Assembly: GCF_035222375.1 (NCBI RefSeq)
Contig: NW_026946365.1
Span: 1,054,001 to 1,118,000, forward strand
Length of the DNA: 64,000 nt
Direction of reading: 5' to 3'
Source: Podospora pseudocomata
Lineage: Eukaryota > Ascomycota > Sordariomycetes > Sordariales > Podosporaceae
Part shown: one piece after another, positions 13,223 to 23,918 of the stretch
How the letters are laid out: the number at the start of each line of letters is the position of its first letter
Position numbering within the stretch: the first letter of the stretch is position 1
The notes under the pieces: generated by a model
Told to the model about the DNA's origin: nothing
The model's input: only the letters and a program-made list of their open reading frames with translations
The model's database searches: none
Made by a program: the position numbers and the translations under genes

Positions 13223-14032
13223 ATGTATTCACTCAAGCAATCCTCCCTCCTCACCTTCCTCACTTCGGGCCTCACCATCCTCGCCGCACCCCAAGTCACT
13301 CCACCACCACCCATCCCATCAATCGCCATCCCACAACCACACCCAGTCCCAACCCTCCCAGTACCACAACCACTTCCTCTCCCAACAGCTCCAAACCCCG
13401 GTCTTATTCCAACCCCAAGACCGAACCCTAACCCCGACAACGACGACGACGACGACGACCAACCTCAGGATGAACCCTCAACCACCACCACCACCCCAGC
13501 GACAAACCCCTGCCTAACCTCCCTCTCCGCCCTCTTATCAGGTTTCCCCTCCCCCTCCAGTTCCGACCCCCTCTTCCCCCCCTGGGCCTCCTCTTCCCCC
13601 CCACCAATCCTGATCATCTCCTCCGCCTTGTCAAGCAACCAATCCTTCTCCCCCGAGCTAGGCCTAGGCGACTCAACAGACGAGATGTGCTTCTCCGCCG
13701 TGGCAGCCATCACCCCTTCCCCTACTGAACTAGCAGCAGCCTACTCTGCCTATCTGGACGATGTCCAGATGTGGAGATTTGCTGTTGAAGGAGAGGCGTA
13801 CAGGCTGGCGGAGAAGTGTGGAGGGGGGGTGGGGTTGGGGTTGGAGCTTATGATGGCGACGGAGGGGCCGATGTGCACGAGTGGGATTCGGGAGAGTGTC
13901 AGGCCTTGGGCTACCGGGGGGGTGGAGGGTGGGTTGGGTGTGAGTGCGGGTGTTGGGGGGGGGGAGAAAATGAGGTGGGGGGTTATGGGGGGGATGTTGG
14001 GGTTGGTTGCGGTAGGGATGGTGATGCTTTAG
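13223..14032 (+). CDS. Putative secreted GPI-anchored protein, Pro/Thr-rich
   Basis: Single-exon 269-residue protein of unknown function. It begins with a signal peptide (MYSLKQSSLLTFLTSGLTIL, cut probably after AA), then a Pro-rich stretch, a run of Asp residues and a short poly-Thr segment. The middle domain (about residues 95-225) holds four cysteines, in the contexts NPCLTSL, EMCFSAV, EKCGGG and PMCTSG, and a Tyr-rich helix (AAAYSAYLDDVQMW). The C-terminus is Gly-rich followed by a hydrophobic tail (GVMGGMLGLVAVGMVML), as in GPI signals. This suggests a cell-wall or plasma-membrane protein; it resembles uncharacterised four-Cys fungal proteins, but I do not assign a family. The stop codon lies in an 18-bp tandem repeat. 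Confidence 0.65.
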   Translation: MYSLKQSSLLTFLTSGLTILAAPQVTPPPPIPSIAIPQPHPVPTLPVPQPLPLPTAPNPGLIPTPRPNPNPDNDDDDDDQPQDEPSTTTTTPATNPCLTSLSALLSGFPSPSSSDPLFPPWASSSPPPILIISSALSSNQSFSPELGLGDSTDEMCFSAVAAITPSPTELAAAYSAYLDDVQMWRFAVEGEAYRLAEKCGGGVGLGLELMMATEGPMCTSGIRESVRPWATGGVEGGLGVSAGVGGGEKMRWGVMGGMLGLVAVGMVML

Positions 14033-14068
14033 GGGATGGTGATGCTTTAGGGGATGGTGATGCTTTAG
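14015..14068 (+). repeat. 18-bp tandem repeat x3 containing the stop codon
   Basis: Three perfect copies of gggatggtgatgctttag at 14015-14032, 14033-14050 and 14051-14068. Copy 1 encodes the last residues (GMVML) and the TAG of the preceding gene. Because 18 is a multiple of three, copies 2 and 3 repeat the same peptide and stop in frame. Confidence 0.95.
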
Positions 14069-15447
14069 GGGGCGTTGAAGAAACAAGGAAAAATAAATAG
14101 AGAAAGGGTTGCGTGGAAAGTTACCCGAAAGGGGAAGTGATAGACTTACTGCTGTGCCATTGGGTAGGTTGTTTGTGTTACTTTATTGTTTAGTTGTCGT
14201 ATACCCGGGAGTGTATTTGGTGATTTGATTGGATAGACTGGAATGTTGGACATGGGTCGAGATAGAGGCGTACTCTTCGGAAACGGCAAATAATACAATC
14301 TACTATTGATTTTGAACACGATGATGCCTGTTCCGGCGTGATTGGGAATTGTCTGTGCGGATGCGTGATGCAATGGAAGAGGTTTACACAGTAGTGTCAC
14401 AGCATTGGCGTCATCAGGGGACAGCACACCGAGCTTGGGTGGAAGACACGATGCTATCTGGGGTATATATCCTGGTCGTTCAGGTTCTAGAACGTGAGGA
14501 TCCAAGACGTGCGTTATGTGTGTGGTTCGATCCGGCAAGCAGGGGCCGGTCAGCTTCGGCGCAAACACTCGGTGTTAGCGGGGTGGGTGTGTTTCGGTAG
14601 CAAAGCTTCTTGAACTCTACCTTAGGTATCTCAACCCAAGCTTCTTCTTTGTGTTTTGTTTTGCTCTCTTGATGTCATATCATGACATGTTGCAACAGGG
14701 ATAGCATTAAAACAACATGCGTTCTCAGTCTCGAACAATCTCTTCATCATCTGTCATGATTTATTCCCCCCAAATGGGCATCGGCACTTCCACCCACTTT
14801 AACACAAGCTGCATGCAGCAGCTCTTACCACATACCTCGCACTAAGGTAGTTAGGTACTACCAGTCTGCAAACGGGGCTGCGTCTCACCAGTCTTAGCAC
14901 CATCAACATGCCCGACAACCGTTGAAAGCCTGAGCACCGAGGACCGATTGAAACTTTGTTTTTGTGGTTCTTTTCTCTCCGTGCTCTTTGTTGTTGTTGT
15001 TGTTGTTGTTATTGTTGTTGTTGTATCTTTTTTTGCTTTTCCAACACATATGTAATCCACTCCCCCTGGTTCACTAATAACCCATCTCACATATCTCTCT
15101 GTTCCTGCTGCGTGAAGAAGAATAGAAGACGAGAGTGAAAGGCCTGTTGGGGCTCTTTATTCTTTCCACTCGTTTATTTTTTTTTCCCCTTCACAGTATT
15201 GTTATTTCACACGACTTTCACCTCCTATCTTACTTTACCCTCCCTCGCAGGTTTTAACGGTGGTGGTGGTGGTAGTGGTGGTGGTAGTGGTGGCGGCAGT
15301 GGTAGTGGTGTGTCGTCATAATCCTGCCCGTTAGGAGGAGAGCCGTTGACGGATGAACCTCCCTCCCCTTCCTGCTCATAGCCGCGGGGACTCGCATCAA
15401 CCCACCTACCTTACCAGCCCGTTGGTACCCGTTATCCGGTATTTTCG
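14069..15447. other. Intergenic with microsatellites
   Basis: No gene supported. It contains a (TTG)n tract at about 14990-15023 and a GGT/AGT-rich tract at about 15257-15311, then the probable 5' leader of the next gene. A weak open frame at 14349-14600 has no recognisable features. Confidence 0.5.
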
Positions 15448-16354
15448 ATGACATCCCCCTTCGCAACAATGACCTCCTTCGGACCACCCCCGGGCTTCAC
15501 CCCCCCCTTTTCCTCCTCCCCAACCTCACCACCGTCATCCTCATCCTCCAACGGTGACGACGGGTTGTTTTCCGCTGATCATCCTTGGTATGTTCTTCCC
15601 CCCCCCCCTTTTTATATATATTACCCTCATGGTTGCTAACTCTCCCAGGGCATGGGTCCTAATCCCAGTAGCCCTCCTCTCAACCCTAGGCCTCCTAGCA
15701 GCCTGCCTCCACAACTCCCGCCGCCGCCGCGCCGCCCGCAAACAAGCAGCCACAACCCTGCTACTTAACCACCCACGTCGTCCCGGCCCCCCAGACTCAA
15801 CCCAGGTTACGATCCGGGATCTTGAATCAGGGTGGGTGATTCCCGGACGGGAGGCAGCAAGGTGGGCTTGGCCTCCTCCGGCGATGAGAGAGGAGGGGTT
15901 GAATGAACTTGGGGAGGCGCCGCCGCCGTATGAGAATCATAAGGAGAAGGCGGCGGCGGCGGCGGTGGAGCTGGGTGGGGAGGGGGAGGTGAGGGAGATT
16001 GGGGAGGGGAGCAGTACACAGATTGGGCTGATGGAGTTGGATGGGAGGGAGGTGGTGGTGAGGGAGGAGAGGAGTTGGGTTGAGGGGGTGGATGATGAGA
16101 TTGATACTAGGAGGGTTGGGCCTGATGGGGAGGATGGGGAGGTGGATAAGGAGGGGAGGGGGTCTGACGGTGGGAGTGAGGATGAGGAGGAAAGGGGGCA
16201 CAGAGAAAGGGAAAGGGGGAGTAGCAGCACTGATCGTGCGTATGATGTTGCGGAGGAGGTAGTTATCACGCAGCCACCTCCGGCGGTGCTACGGGAGACT
16301 GACAGTGGGAGGCAGCAGCAACGGGTGGATGATGGGAAGGGGAAGAAAGTGTGA
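15448..16354 (+). CDS. Single-pass membrane protein with PPxY motif, unknown function
   Basis: Two exons, 15448-15587 and 15649-16354. The 61-nt intron (GTATGT, GCTAAC branch, CTCCCAG) joins as DHPW-AWVLIPVAL, for 281 residues. The first exon encodes a Pro/Ser-rich extracellular or lumenal segment without a clear signal peptide. The junction opens one transmembrane helix (AWVLIPVALLSTLGLLAACL), followed at once by a strongly basic stop-transfer (RRRRAARK). The cytoplasmic tail has a PPPYEN motif near residue 140, a classic ligand for WW domains of Rsp5/NEDD4 ubiquitin ligases, then an acidic, Glu/Gly-rich region. The layout resembles Rsp5 adaptor or stress-sensor proteins, but no family is assigned. 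It is convergent with the transporter gene. Confidence 0.7.
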
Positions 16355-16542
16355 TGCTGCGTAGAGCTGGTTGGTTTTGCAAATAATTTGTTTGGGATTA
16401 CACAAGTGGTCATGGAATCAAACCAAAAGAGAAAGAAAAAAAAACCTGCCTTTATTTTTGAACATTCCAAACCATGCAATTTCTATATCAAGTTGCTCTC
16501 ATGTCATGCCACCCCGTCATCCTTTATATGTTTTCCCCCCCA

Positions 16543-18570
16543 TCACAGCCTCTGACCACCCCTAGTCTCAACCCTCAACCCAACCACGGCCCCAAAAGCA
16601 GCCAGTATCAAAACCCCCGCCACCATCACCGGCCCGTCATTCCCTTTCTCTCCATCACTCCCCATCCTCGCCGCCACAACCGGCGCCAGCAAGCCCATGA
16701 CCCTATTCAAAAAACTAGCCACCCCCACCGCCGACCCCCTCACCGGCGCGGGGAATATCTCCGGGGTGTACGCATACAGCACCCCATACATGATATTCTG
16801 ACTAAAAGCCTCCACGCAGCTAAACACCACCCTTAACACCTCGTTTCTCCCCCACCGAACAAACGCGAACAGACCCACCGCCGACACGAGCGTTGAGGTC
16901 GCCAGTGTCCCTTTCCGTCCACCGAGGAACGGGAGAGGGGAGTCAACGAGGTGGTAAGCCAGTACAGACCCCGGGATGCCGGTGAGGGAGTAGAGGATTA
17001 TGGATGTGTACACTGATGATGATGATGATGATGATGATGAGTCCGGTGAAGAGTGGGATAGATACTGCGGTAAAAACGCATTAAACAACGGGTATCCCAT
17101 CCCTATCGTCGCCCAGGTGAGCCAGATCAGGCATGTCGTTGCGCCCAAGCGGCGGGTTGCAAACAATGGTTTGAGACGGGAGGTGGAGAGGAGGTGGGAT
17201 CTGACTATCGCGAGCGTTGACAGCCGGCGTGGTTGGTGAGGATGGCCGGTTGACCCGCGGTGGCCGTCATCAGCAACAACACCCAAAAGCTCCTCCGTCA
17301 ACCACGTCTTCCTCCCATTCCGAAACGCAATCCCATGCACCACCTTCACCGCCTCCGCTTGTCTCCCCTGAGAGAGCAAAAACTTGGGTGATTCCAACAG
17401 GTCGAAAATGAAGAATCTCGTGACAAACATGCCAAAGGTGATTACCCCGATGCTAAAAACAAAGCACCGCCACCCCTCGTCGACAGGCCAGTGAGCAATA
17501 AAAAACCAGGCGGCTATCGAGGAGAATAGCTGGCCTATTGGCCACCAGACCGACAGCAGGGTCAACAGCGAGCTTGAGGCGTCGGGGAGGAATTCGAGAA
17601 ATAGTGCGCCGTCGACAGGGAGGTTACCCCCTACCCCGAAACCGAGGGCCGCATACGTCAAGCAGACGGCCGGCCAGGTCGGTGCCCAGGCCGAGGCGAT
17701 GCCAAAGAGGGAGGTGATGAGAAGCGTGGCGTTGAAGGCGATGCGGCGGCCGATGATGTCGGACCCAATCCCCCAGACGAAGCTGCCTAGGCAGAGGCCG
17801 ATGAAGAGGGAGGAGGTGGTGTACCGGATGTCGGCTTCAGAAACACCAAACTCGGCAGAGAGGGAGGGGAGGGTGAGGGCGATCCCCTGGAAGGTGTCAG
17901 TATTAACCTCTTTCGGGAGTGGCGGAAACAGTTGTGAGATACCTGCATCCATAAACTACCATCCCGTCAGCACTCTCCCGTTTCATCATCTTGTGTGTAG
18001 TAAAGAACTCACTTATCAGCAAACCACCCAAACCCACAGAGCACAAACAACTGCCAGTTGTACCTCCCCATCCCGATGTCCTGTATAGCTTTGTTCACCA
18101 GCCTAGATTTCACTTTTTTTTTTCTTTTTCTTCAGCAACTTTCTCACTTTCCCCCCCTCTCAAGTTCACTCACTCTCATATTCCCCCCTCCCAGCTGCCG
18201 TCCTTTTCCCACCACCAGCCCTGACCTCACGTCTCAAGCTCCCAATCGTGTACTCCCTCTCAGCAGCCGTCATGCCCAGTAGTTCCCCAGAAGAGCTGCT
18301 TCGTCGAAGTAACACGCCTGTTCCTTCATCACGACCACCACCACCCTCTAGGTCATCATCATCATCATCATCATCATCATCGTTATCATCATCATCTTTT
18401 TGGGTATCCTCAGCGGTGTCATCCGTGGAGGTGAGTCTTGACCGGTAAGAATGACTGTGTAAATGCGCCTCTGACAGTGGAATAAGGACATTATCGATGG
18501 TGTTGATCACCACGCCGGGTGGTAGTGGCGGTGCGGGGTCCAGGAAAAACGTTGAGATTGTGCGTAGCAT
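16543..18570 (-). CDS. Major facilitator (SV2/sugar-phosphate type) transporter
   Basis: Twelve-helix MFS importer. The substrate is not determinable; sequence style fits the SV2-like carriers of organic acids, aromatics or phosphate compounds. Proposed exons: 18570-18170, 18102-18013, microexon 17955-17943 and 17886-16543, about 615 residues. The 13-nt microexon is strongly supported: only its inclusion gives the conserved GWFADN-LWMQ-GIALTLP. The MFS signature is GSDIIGRRIAFN. The first intron is the weak point: a better GTGAGT donor at 18173 breaks frame, while the used GTGAAC at 18169 with CTAG at 18105-18103 keeps it. A cytoplasmic N-terminus with a run of Asp (GAT repeats, about 18352-18382) and a Ser run in the loop near 17018-17041 are repeat-encoded. 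An in-frame ATG at 18663 is the alternative start. Confidence 0.8.
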
Positions 18571-19889
18571 TTTCTTGAGGTTGTTGTTGTTGTTGTTACT
18601 CCCAAAAAAGGGGGGGGGTTGTTGTTGTGAGGTGAGGCGGGTACCGTTTATTGAACGAAACATGCACGGTGTGCTCTGCAGCTTCAGAAATTTGACCGCC
18701 AATCTGAAGGATCAGAAAAGGGGGTTTTGCCGAGTCAGGAGAAAGGGGCTAAACTGAGATGTCAGATTGTCAAAAGGTGTGAGGAAACAATATTTCGAGG
18801 CTGGAGTTAAGGCTTGAGGCGGCTGGGCTTGAAGCTGTGCTGTGGTGAACCAAGAACGTCCTTGTGACCGTTTCTCGAACCGTTCCAGGATTCGGGCAAA
18901 GCGACAGGGCGGGGCCGGATCGGATCCGCTGTGGGTAGGGTTGGTGCAGAAATGTCTAGGCCAAGAAACTCACTCACTCACCACTCACTCACTCACCACT
19001 CACTCTCACCAAAACCTCAGCAACATCAAAACTGCCATTTCATCACATCACTGCACCAAGGTAGTAGATCGTTCAGCGGTGAAAATGAACTCAAGCCCCC
19101 AAATGAAGGCCCTCTCCCCAAATCCTGTCCAACGTCGGGTGATTTTGATGCTTTGCGACAGCTCAGTTCTTTTCCGCACTGTGGCACGGTGTCCAGTAGA
19201 CCACCGACGGAACACACGTCCCTGGATTCCGCCAGTGTGGAAGTTAGGAGCTTTTCCCATGCGAACAGCAATGAAACACTGCCAGCAGCTCGCGTGATAT
19301 CGTTTTGTAATCCGAAAAAGAAACAGCTAAAGAGACCCCTAAGTGTTATCCCATCAGATGTTTTGAAATGGCGGCGAAAAACAGTTCAGCTGTGACATCT
19401 GATCCCTCCTGCGCTCGAGGGAAGTGATCCCCACCAATCCGCCCCGGCCTAACCATTTATCCCCCAAGCTACGCCGTCGTCCCATACCCAAAACTGTGAC
19501 TTTTACCCCTGACCAATGTTGACCCCACTCTGCCTCCTCCTCTCCCACCCACCCGTGGTAGCAATTCCGAGTTTGAGGATGAGTGCTGAACAACCATGAC
19601 AATCCCACCCGCATTTTGAGTGTCGCTCCCCCCTTTTATTCTCCCTCGTGTCGTGTGCGTTCGATATTTTCCATTCTCTAGCGACTGCAAGACTGCAAAG
19701 TTGAAGTGACCCGCGTGCTGTATGCTGTTCTATTGGAAGTGCGGGTTCGAGACCCGGATTATATACTGCGTCCCTGATAGCAAATACCCTCCATTCTACC
19801 CTGTCATGATCTGGGAGCGTCATATTCCTCCCCGTATTACATTATTATTCTTCTCTGTGCACCTGTCCAAGTTCTTTAACCCTTGCATC
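18571..19889. other. Intergenic upstream of the transporter
   Basis: No gene supported. It includes a 15-bp tandem repeat at 18969-19011. A tRNA-like B-box near 19744 has no matching acceptor stem. Confidence 0.45.
18969..19011 (+). repeat. 15-bp tandem repeat, 2.9 copies
   Basis: Units of ctcactcactcacca at 18969-18983 and 18984-18998, then a shorter ctcactctcacca at 18999-19011. Non-coding minisatellite. Confidence 0.9.
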
Positions 19890-21608
19890 CTAATCCCATT
19901 TCCGCTTCTTGAACACAAGTTGAGCACCATCCTAGCACAATCAGCATCGTATCAACATAAGCATCAGGATAGCAACACTTACCATGGGGAACAGGGTGGC
20001 AAACACCTTGATCTCCTCGGACCTAGGCGTCGCATGGTGCGTCCAGTCTAGCTCCAACGACGCCTTGCCAATCATGCCCGCAAAAGACATGGGCACATAT
20101 CTCCTCGCAAGACAGTCGTGAGGGCCAGCCCCAAACACCAACCAGTTCTTGGTCTTCGTCTCGGCATCGCCCGTGATCCACCTGTCAGGGTCAAAATACT
20201 CGGGGTTGGGGTACACCGCTGGGTCGTGGAGTGCCGGGTAGCACGAGGGGATGATCATGGACCCCTTGGGGACCGTGTAGTCAGGTGTGACCGGAAAGTC
20301 CTTGAGAGCCAGGTAGGGGACAAAAATGACGGGCGGTCTCCAGCGGAGCAGCTCCTTGACGACCGCGTTGGTGTAGGTGAGTGATTCGATCATTTCGAGG
20401 TCAAAAGGCTTGGTCCTGTCACCCCCGCGCGCAGCCAGGTTTTCCTCCCGCACCTTGTCGAGCACATCCGGTCGTTGAGCAAGAATCTGGAACATCCAAG
20501 TGGTGGCGCTGCTCGAGGCATCCTGTGAAGCGAAGAGGAAGGTGAACAGAGTCTCCGAGATCTCCATGTTGGTGAACTCGCGGATCAAGTTCGCCGGCTT
20601 CTCCACTCCTTCTTCCCCGGCGGAAATTCTTTCGCGGTATCTGTTGGATTCGAGCATGTTGAGGACCCAATGGTCAATGGTGCAGATCGGGGCGGCATCG
20701 GTGGCCATGTTCTTCTTGCAGGCACCAGCAGCGCGTGCAAACTCCTCGTGAACCTCATCGGCCACCTTCTTGCCGATCCATTGCTTGGTAAATGGGATGT
20801 ACATGGAAAAGGGAACATTGACCAGCTCCATGGCAGCAGTGACCTTGTAAAAGTCGTCGGCGATTCGCTTGACAGCGTCCTCGGAGATGTAGTCGCCGAA
20901 GAAGGTGCGCAGAGAAAGGGCGCATTGGATTTCGCGAAACGACGTCATGAAAGCCGTTGGCTTGCCGTTGTTGGCTTCGCTGATGGCCACAAACCTATCG
21001 AAATACTCGCCCAGCACCTTTTCTTGGACTGGCAGGTAAGTCGACAGGGCCTTGCTGGTAAACAAAGGCGCCAGTCCCCGACGAAACTCGACATGGACCT
21101 TGCCGGTGAGGAAGACCCAGGCCTTGTGGCTCAGGAGGTCCTTTGCAATGGGGACAATGCATGGCTCGGTATACTGGGGCGACTTGAATACTTTGTGGGC
21201 GAGATCGCGGTCGGAAGCAAGGACAACGAATCTGGGGCAAAAGTGTGTCAGCGTTGGGGTTAGCAATGACAAAAGAAACAAAAAAAAAACATACTTGTGG
21301 AAGACGGAAACACAGCTGAGGGGCCCGCTTGCCCACTGGGCCAGATAACCGTCGAATTTGGGGTCGAGGGCCTGCAAGAAGGGTCCCATGAAGGGAATCT
21401 TGAAGCTGGGGCCAGCAATGGATCCTTTGCGGTAAATGTACATGACCTGGTCGTAGACCACCAGACCGAGAAAAATGGTCACCACATATTGCCAAGTCTC
21501 CCACCCTTTGAGGCAGCTCGTTGCAAGCCCAATGACCGATGATGGCTTCAGGTTATGAATCAGCTTCTCAGGCTGGCCATACGAGGAGGAATTGACAGGG
21601 TCAGCCAT
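19890..21608 (-). CDS. erg5: Sterol C-22 desaturase, CYP61
   Basis: Cytochrome P450 of the late ergosterol pathway in the ER; it makes the C22-C23 double bond of the sterol side chain. Exons 21608-21295, 21231-19983 and 19931-19890; introns of 63 and 51 nt join in frame to 534 residues. The last 14-codon exon restores the expected ERG5 C-terminus (LFPMDGAQLVFKKRKWD). Near the N-terminus is a membrane anchor (TWQYVVTIFLGLVVYDQVM), then the CYP61 signature SIAGPSFKIPFMGPFLQALD. The I-helix has FASQDASSSATTW, the ExxR is ELLRWRPP near residue 400, and the heme loop is FGAGPHDCLARRY with Cys near residue 477. All key residues look intact. The gene is divergent from a Zn2Cys6 regulator, with 555 bp between the two starts. 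Confidence 0.95.
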
Positions 21609-22163
21609 GTTGCCGGTGGTGTTGCTGGAGGAAGTCCCAGTTGGTTGGTGGGGGCAAAGTGCGGGTTCGGGGGAAAACCTTCAGGGAAAATAGAAGAAAA
21701 AATTAATGGGCGCGCCATGTTCATTTATTATATGCGGACGGACATCCGCGGCAGTCAAAATAACAGCAGCTTAATCACAACCGTCCCCCTCGAAAGAAAC
21801 AAACGGCGACTCCAAATTGGAAGGCAGGAACGTTGTGCTTCGACTTTGCGAACTGTGAAAGGAGGAGCGAGGTGTCCAAAAGAGGACTAGTCTCCGAATG
21901 TTGCACATGCCAAGCCGGACGCTATCTCACCCTCCTTGGCCGACGTTTGGCTGAACAGTTCGGTGAGCTGCGCACTGTGTCGGCGGCGTCTAGTCCTCTT
22001 TTGGAATTCTGCTGGTCAGTATATACGCGGGAAGTCGCGGGGGACATTGCACACATTGCATGCTGACCAAACCACAGACAGAGATTTTCGAACCGCCTGG
22101 GATCTCTCTTCTCTTTTTTGATTGCTCAATTCCCCCGTTCGACTTGCCCTGCCTCTCACAACC
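21609..22163. promoter_or_regulatory. Bidirectional erg5 / Zn2Cys6 promoter with inverted repeat
   Basis: 555 bp between divergent ATGs. A perfect 16-bp inverted repeat lies inside it: tccaaaagaggactag at 21875-21890 and its reverse complement at 21990-22005, with a 99-bp spacer. It could form a stem or carry two sites for one regulator. I did not see a TCGTATA-type sterol response element. Confidence 0.6.
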
Positions 22164-23735
22164 ATGCGCCACACGCTCCGGCGGTCGTGCTCTGCATGCG
22201 CAAAGTCCAAACACAGCTGTGATCTTGGCACTCCCCGCTGCTCCCGCTGTGTCAAACGCAAGGTCCAGTGTTTGTATGCAAATGAACCCTTGACTGCCCC
22301 TCAAAAGAAGACAATCATCCTCCCCCTTGGCACCAGGTTCTCGTCTGTTGATCCTTTCGAGTCCTACCCGCAGACCAGACTGCCCCGAGGCCACGTCCAG
22401 CGTCTCATTCACAGCTTTCTCCACAAGATTGCCTTTCAATACTACCCTCTGGATCTCAGCCCAACCTCGAACCCCTTTCTGGTGTCTTGGTGGCCCCAAG
22501 CGCTCGGTGATCCAGCCCTGTTTCACGTCTCACTACAGACGGCATGCCTCGACGAGGAGCTGCTGGCCCAGAGGGGGTTTCAGGCTTCGACGGTGCTCAT
22601 GGCTGATTCAGTGGCATTGCTGCGCCGAAAGGTCGAAGACTCGGCTCTTGCAGTCCAAGACGGGACCATGAACTCTGTTATCACGCTGGCGGCTATCGAG
22701 GTGAGCCATTGCCATCACTTGTATCGGCCTATTGGCTAATTGCCCTGGCCAGTTTGGGAAAGGCAACACGAGGGTCAGTGAGATGCATGTGGCTGGAGTC
22801 AAGAGACTGGTTGACCTACGAGGCGGCATCAGCTCTGTAAGGCGAACGAGTCCACTTACAGCGAGGATGGTCAGTTGGTGAGTTTTTCTCTTCATTCACC
22901 CACAGCACATCGTACCTCTGACTCTGCCAGGGTATCACTGCTCGTCATGGGCCATCCACAATTCGACACTCAAGATGACGCCGGCATTGGAGACGGCATA
23001 CCTCCAATACCAGAATGGCGGCTGGACTTGCCCATTCTCGAGGACCGACTTGGCAACCTCAATATCGACTATCCCGTCAAGAACGTTCTCACACGCCTTC
23101 GCTGCGTTTTTGAACGGGCACAATCCGCCCCATTCCCCAACACACGACTGCACGACCTCACATGCTTTGCAGTACACCGTCTCTTGCTCACCGCCGCTGG
23201 GGCCCATGTATCATCGCCCACAACCGAGTGCATCCGTTACGGCATTGTTCTCTACATGTTCATCATCCAGGGGCCAACCTACTTCTCCCACGCCGCGCTC
23301 ATGAACAAACTGGTCACCAACTTGAGGCAACACCTCGAGCAGCAGCAATTCGAGTTCGCAGCACACCAAGACGTCAACGTCTGGCTTGCCGCAGTCGGGC
23401 TGGTAGCCTCCGCCAACAATACGGCTCACTACGAGTGGTTCGCCGAACGAGCACGGGCGGCATCGGCTTCGTTGCAATTACGCAGCTGGACCGACACACT
23501 ATCTTGCATCAAGAGGGTGCTCTGGCTCGAGAGGGTACACAGCGAAGGCATTTTCCGACCACATTGGGACATGTTTTTTATATCAAGCCACAATGATGTG
23601 ACCACTACAGATATCAGCCAGCCGACAACGCCCCGTTCACTAGTAGCGATACGGTCACTGCCAAGGGGATCACCGCCAGGGAAAAAGCAGAGCGGTGTTG
23701 TGACTAGCAGTATGGATGTCATAGGTTTTGGGTAG
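22164..23735 (+). CDS. Zn2Cys6 transcription factor
   Basis: Gal4-class fungal regulator acting in the nucleus. Three exons, 22164-22700, 22753-22877 and 22931-23735; introns of 52 and 53 nt join in frame to 488 residues. The zinc cluster is at about residues 9-36: CSACAKSKHSCDL then PRCSRCVKRKVQC, spacing C-x2-C-x6-C-x6-C-x2-C-x6-C. It lies at the very N-terminus, as in regulators with the fungal-specific domain 2. The rest is helical; the exon-2 segment VAGVKRLVDLRGGISS fits that class (motif of the type GL..ll..RGG). The target is unknown. It is divergent from erg5 and its stop is 183 bp from that of the neighbouring P450, which makes local regulation worth testing but unproven. Confidence 0.85.
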
Positions 23736-23918
23736 ACATTTGGGCTTTAATGAAGAGAAAAAAAAACCGTCTGACCCTACTACTAGTTTCATGCTGCTTG
23801 AAAAAAACTTTAAATTTGACATATGTAGGATAAGGTAATATCTCTCTAGTGGTATCCCTATATCGATCAGTTGTTTTGAAAACCCCTCACCATCCCCCCC
23901 CTTCCCCCAATCCCATTT

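Noticed and set aside
14515-14545. tRNA-like B box (ggttcgatcc)
   Set aside because: T-stem pairing fails and there is no matching acceptor stem.
18103-18173. Stronger GTGAGT donor for the first transporter intron
   Set aside because: With the CTAG acceptor it puts the next exon out of frame; the weaker GTGAAC donor keeps the conserved sequence open.
19730-19775. tRNA-like B box (ggttcgagacc)
   Set aside because: A four-base T-stem forms, but no acceptor stem, anticodon arm or A box is found at the required distance upstream.
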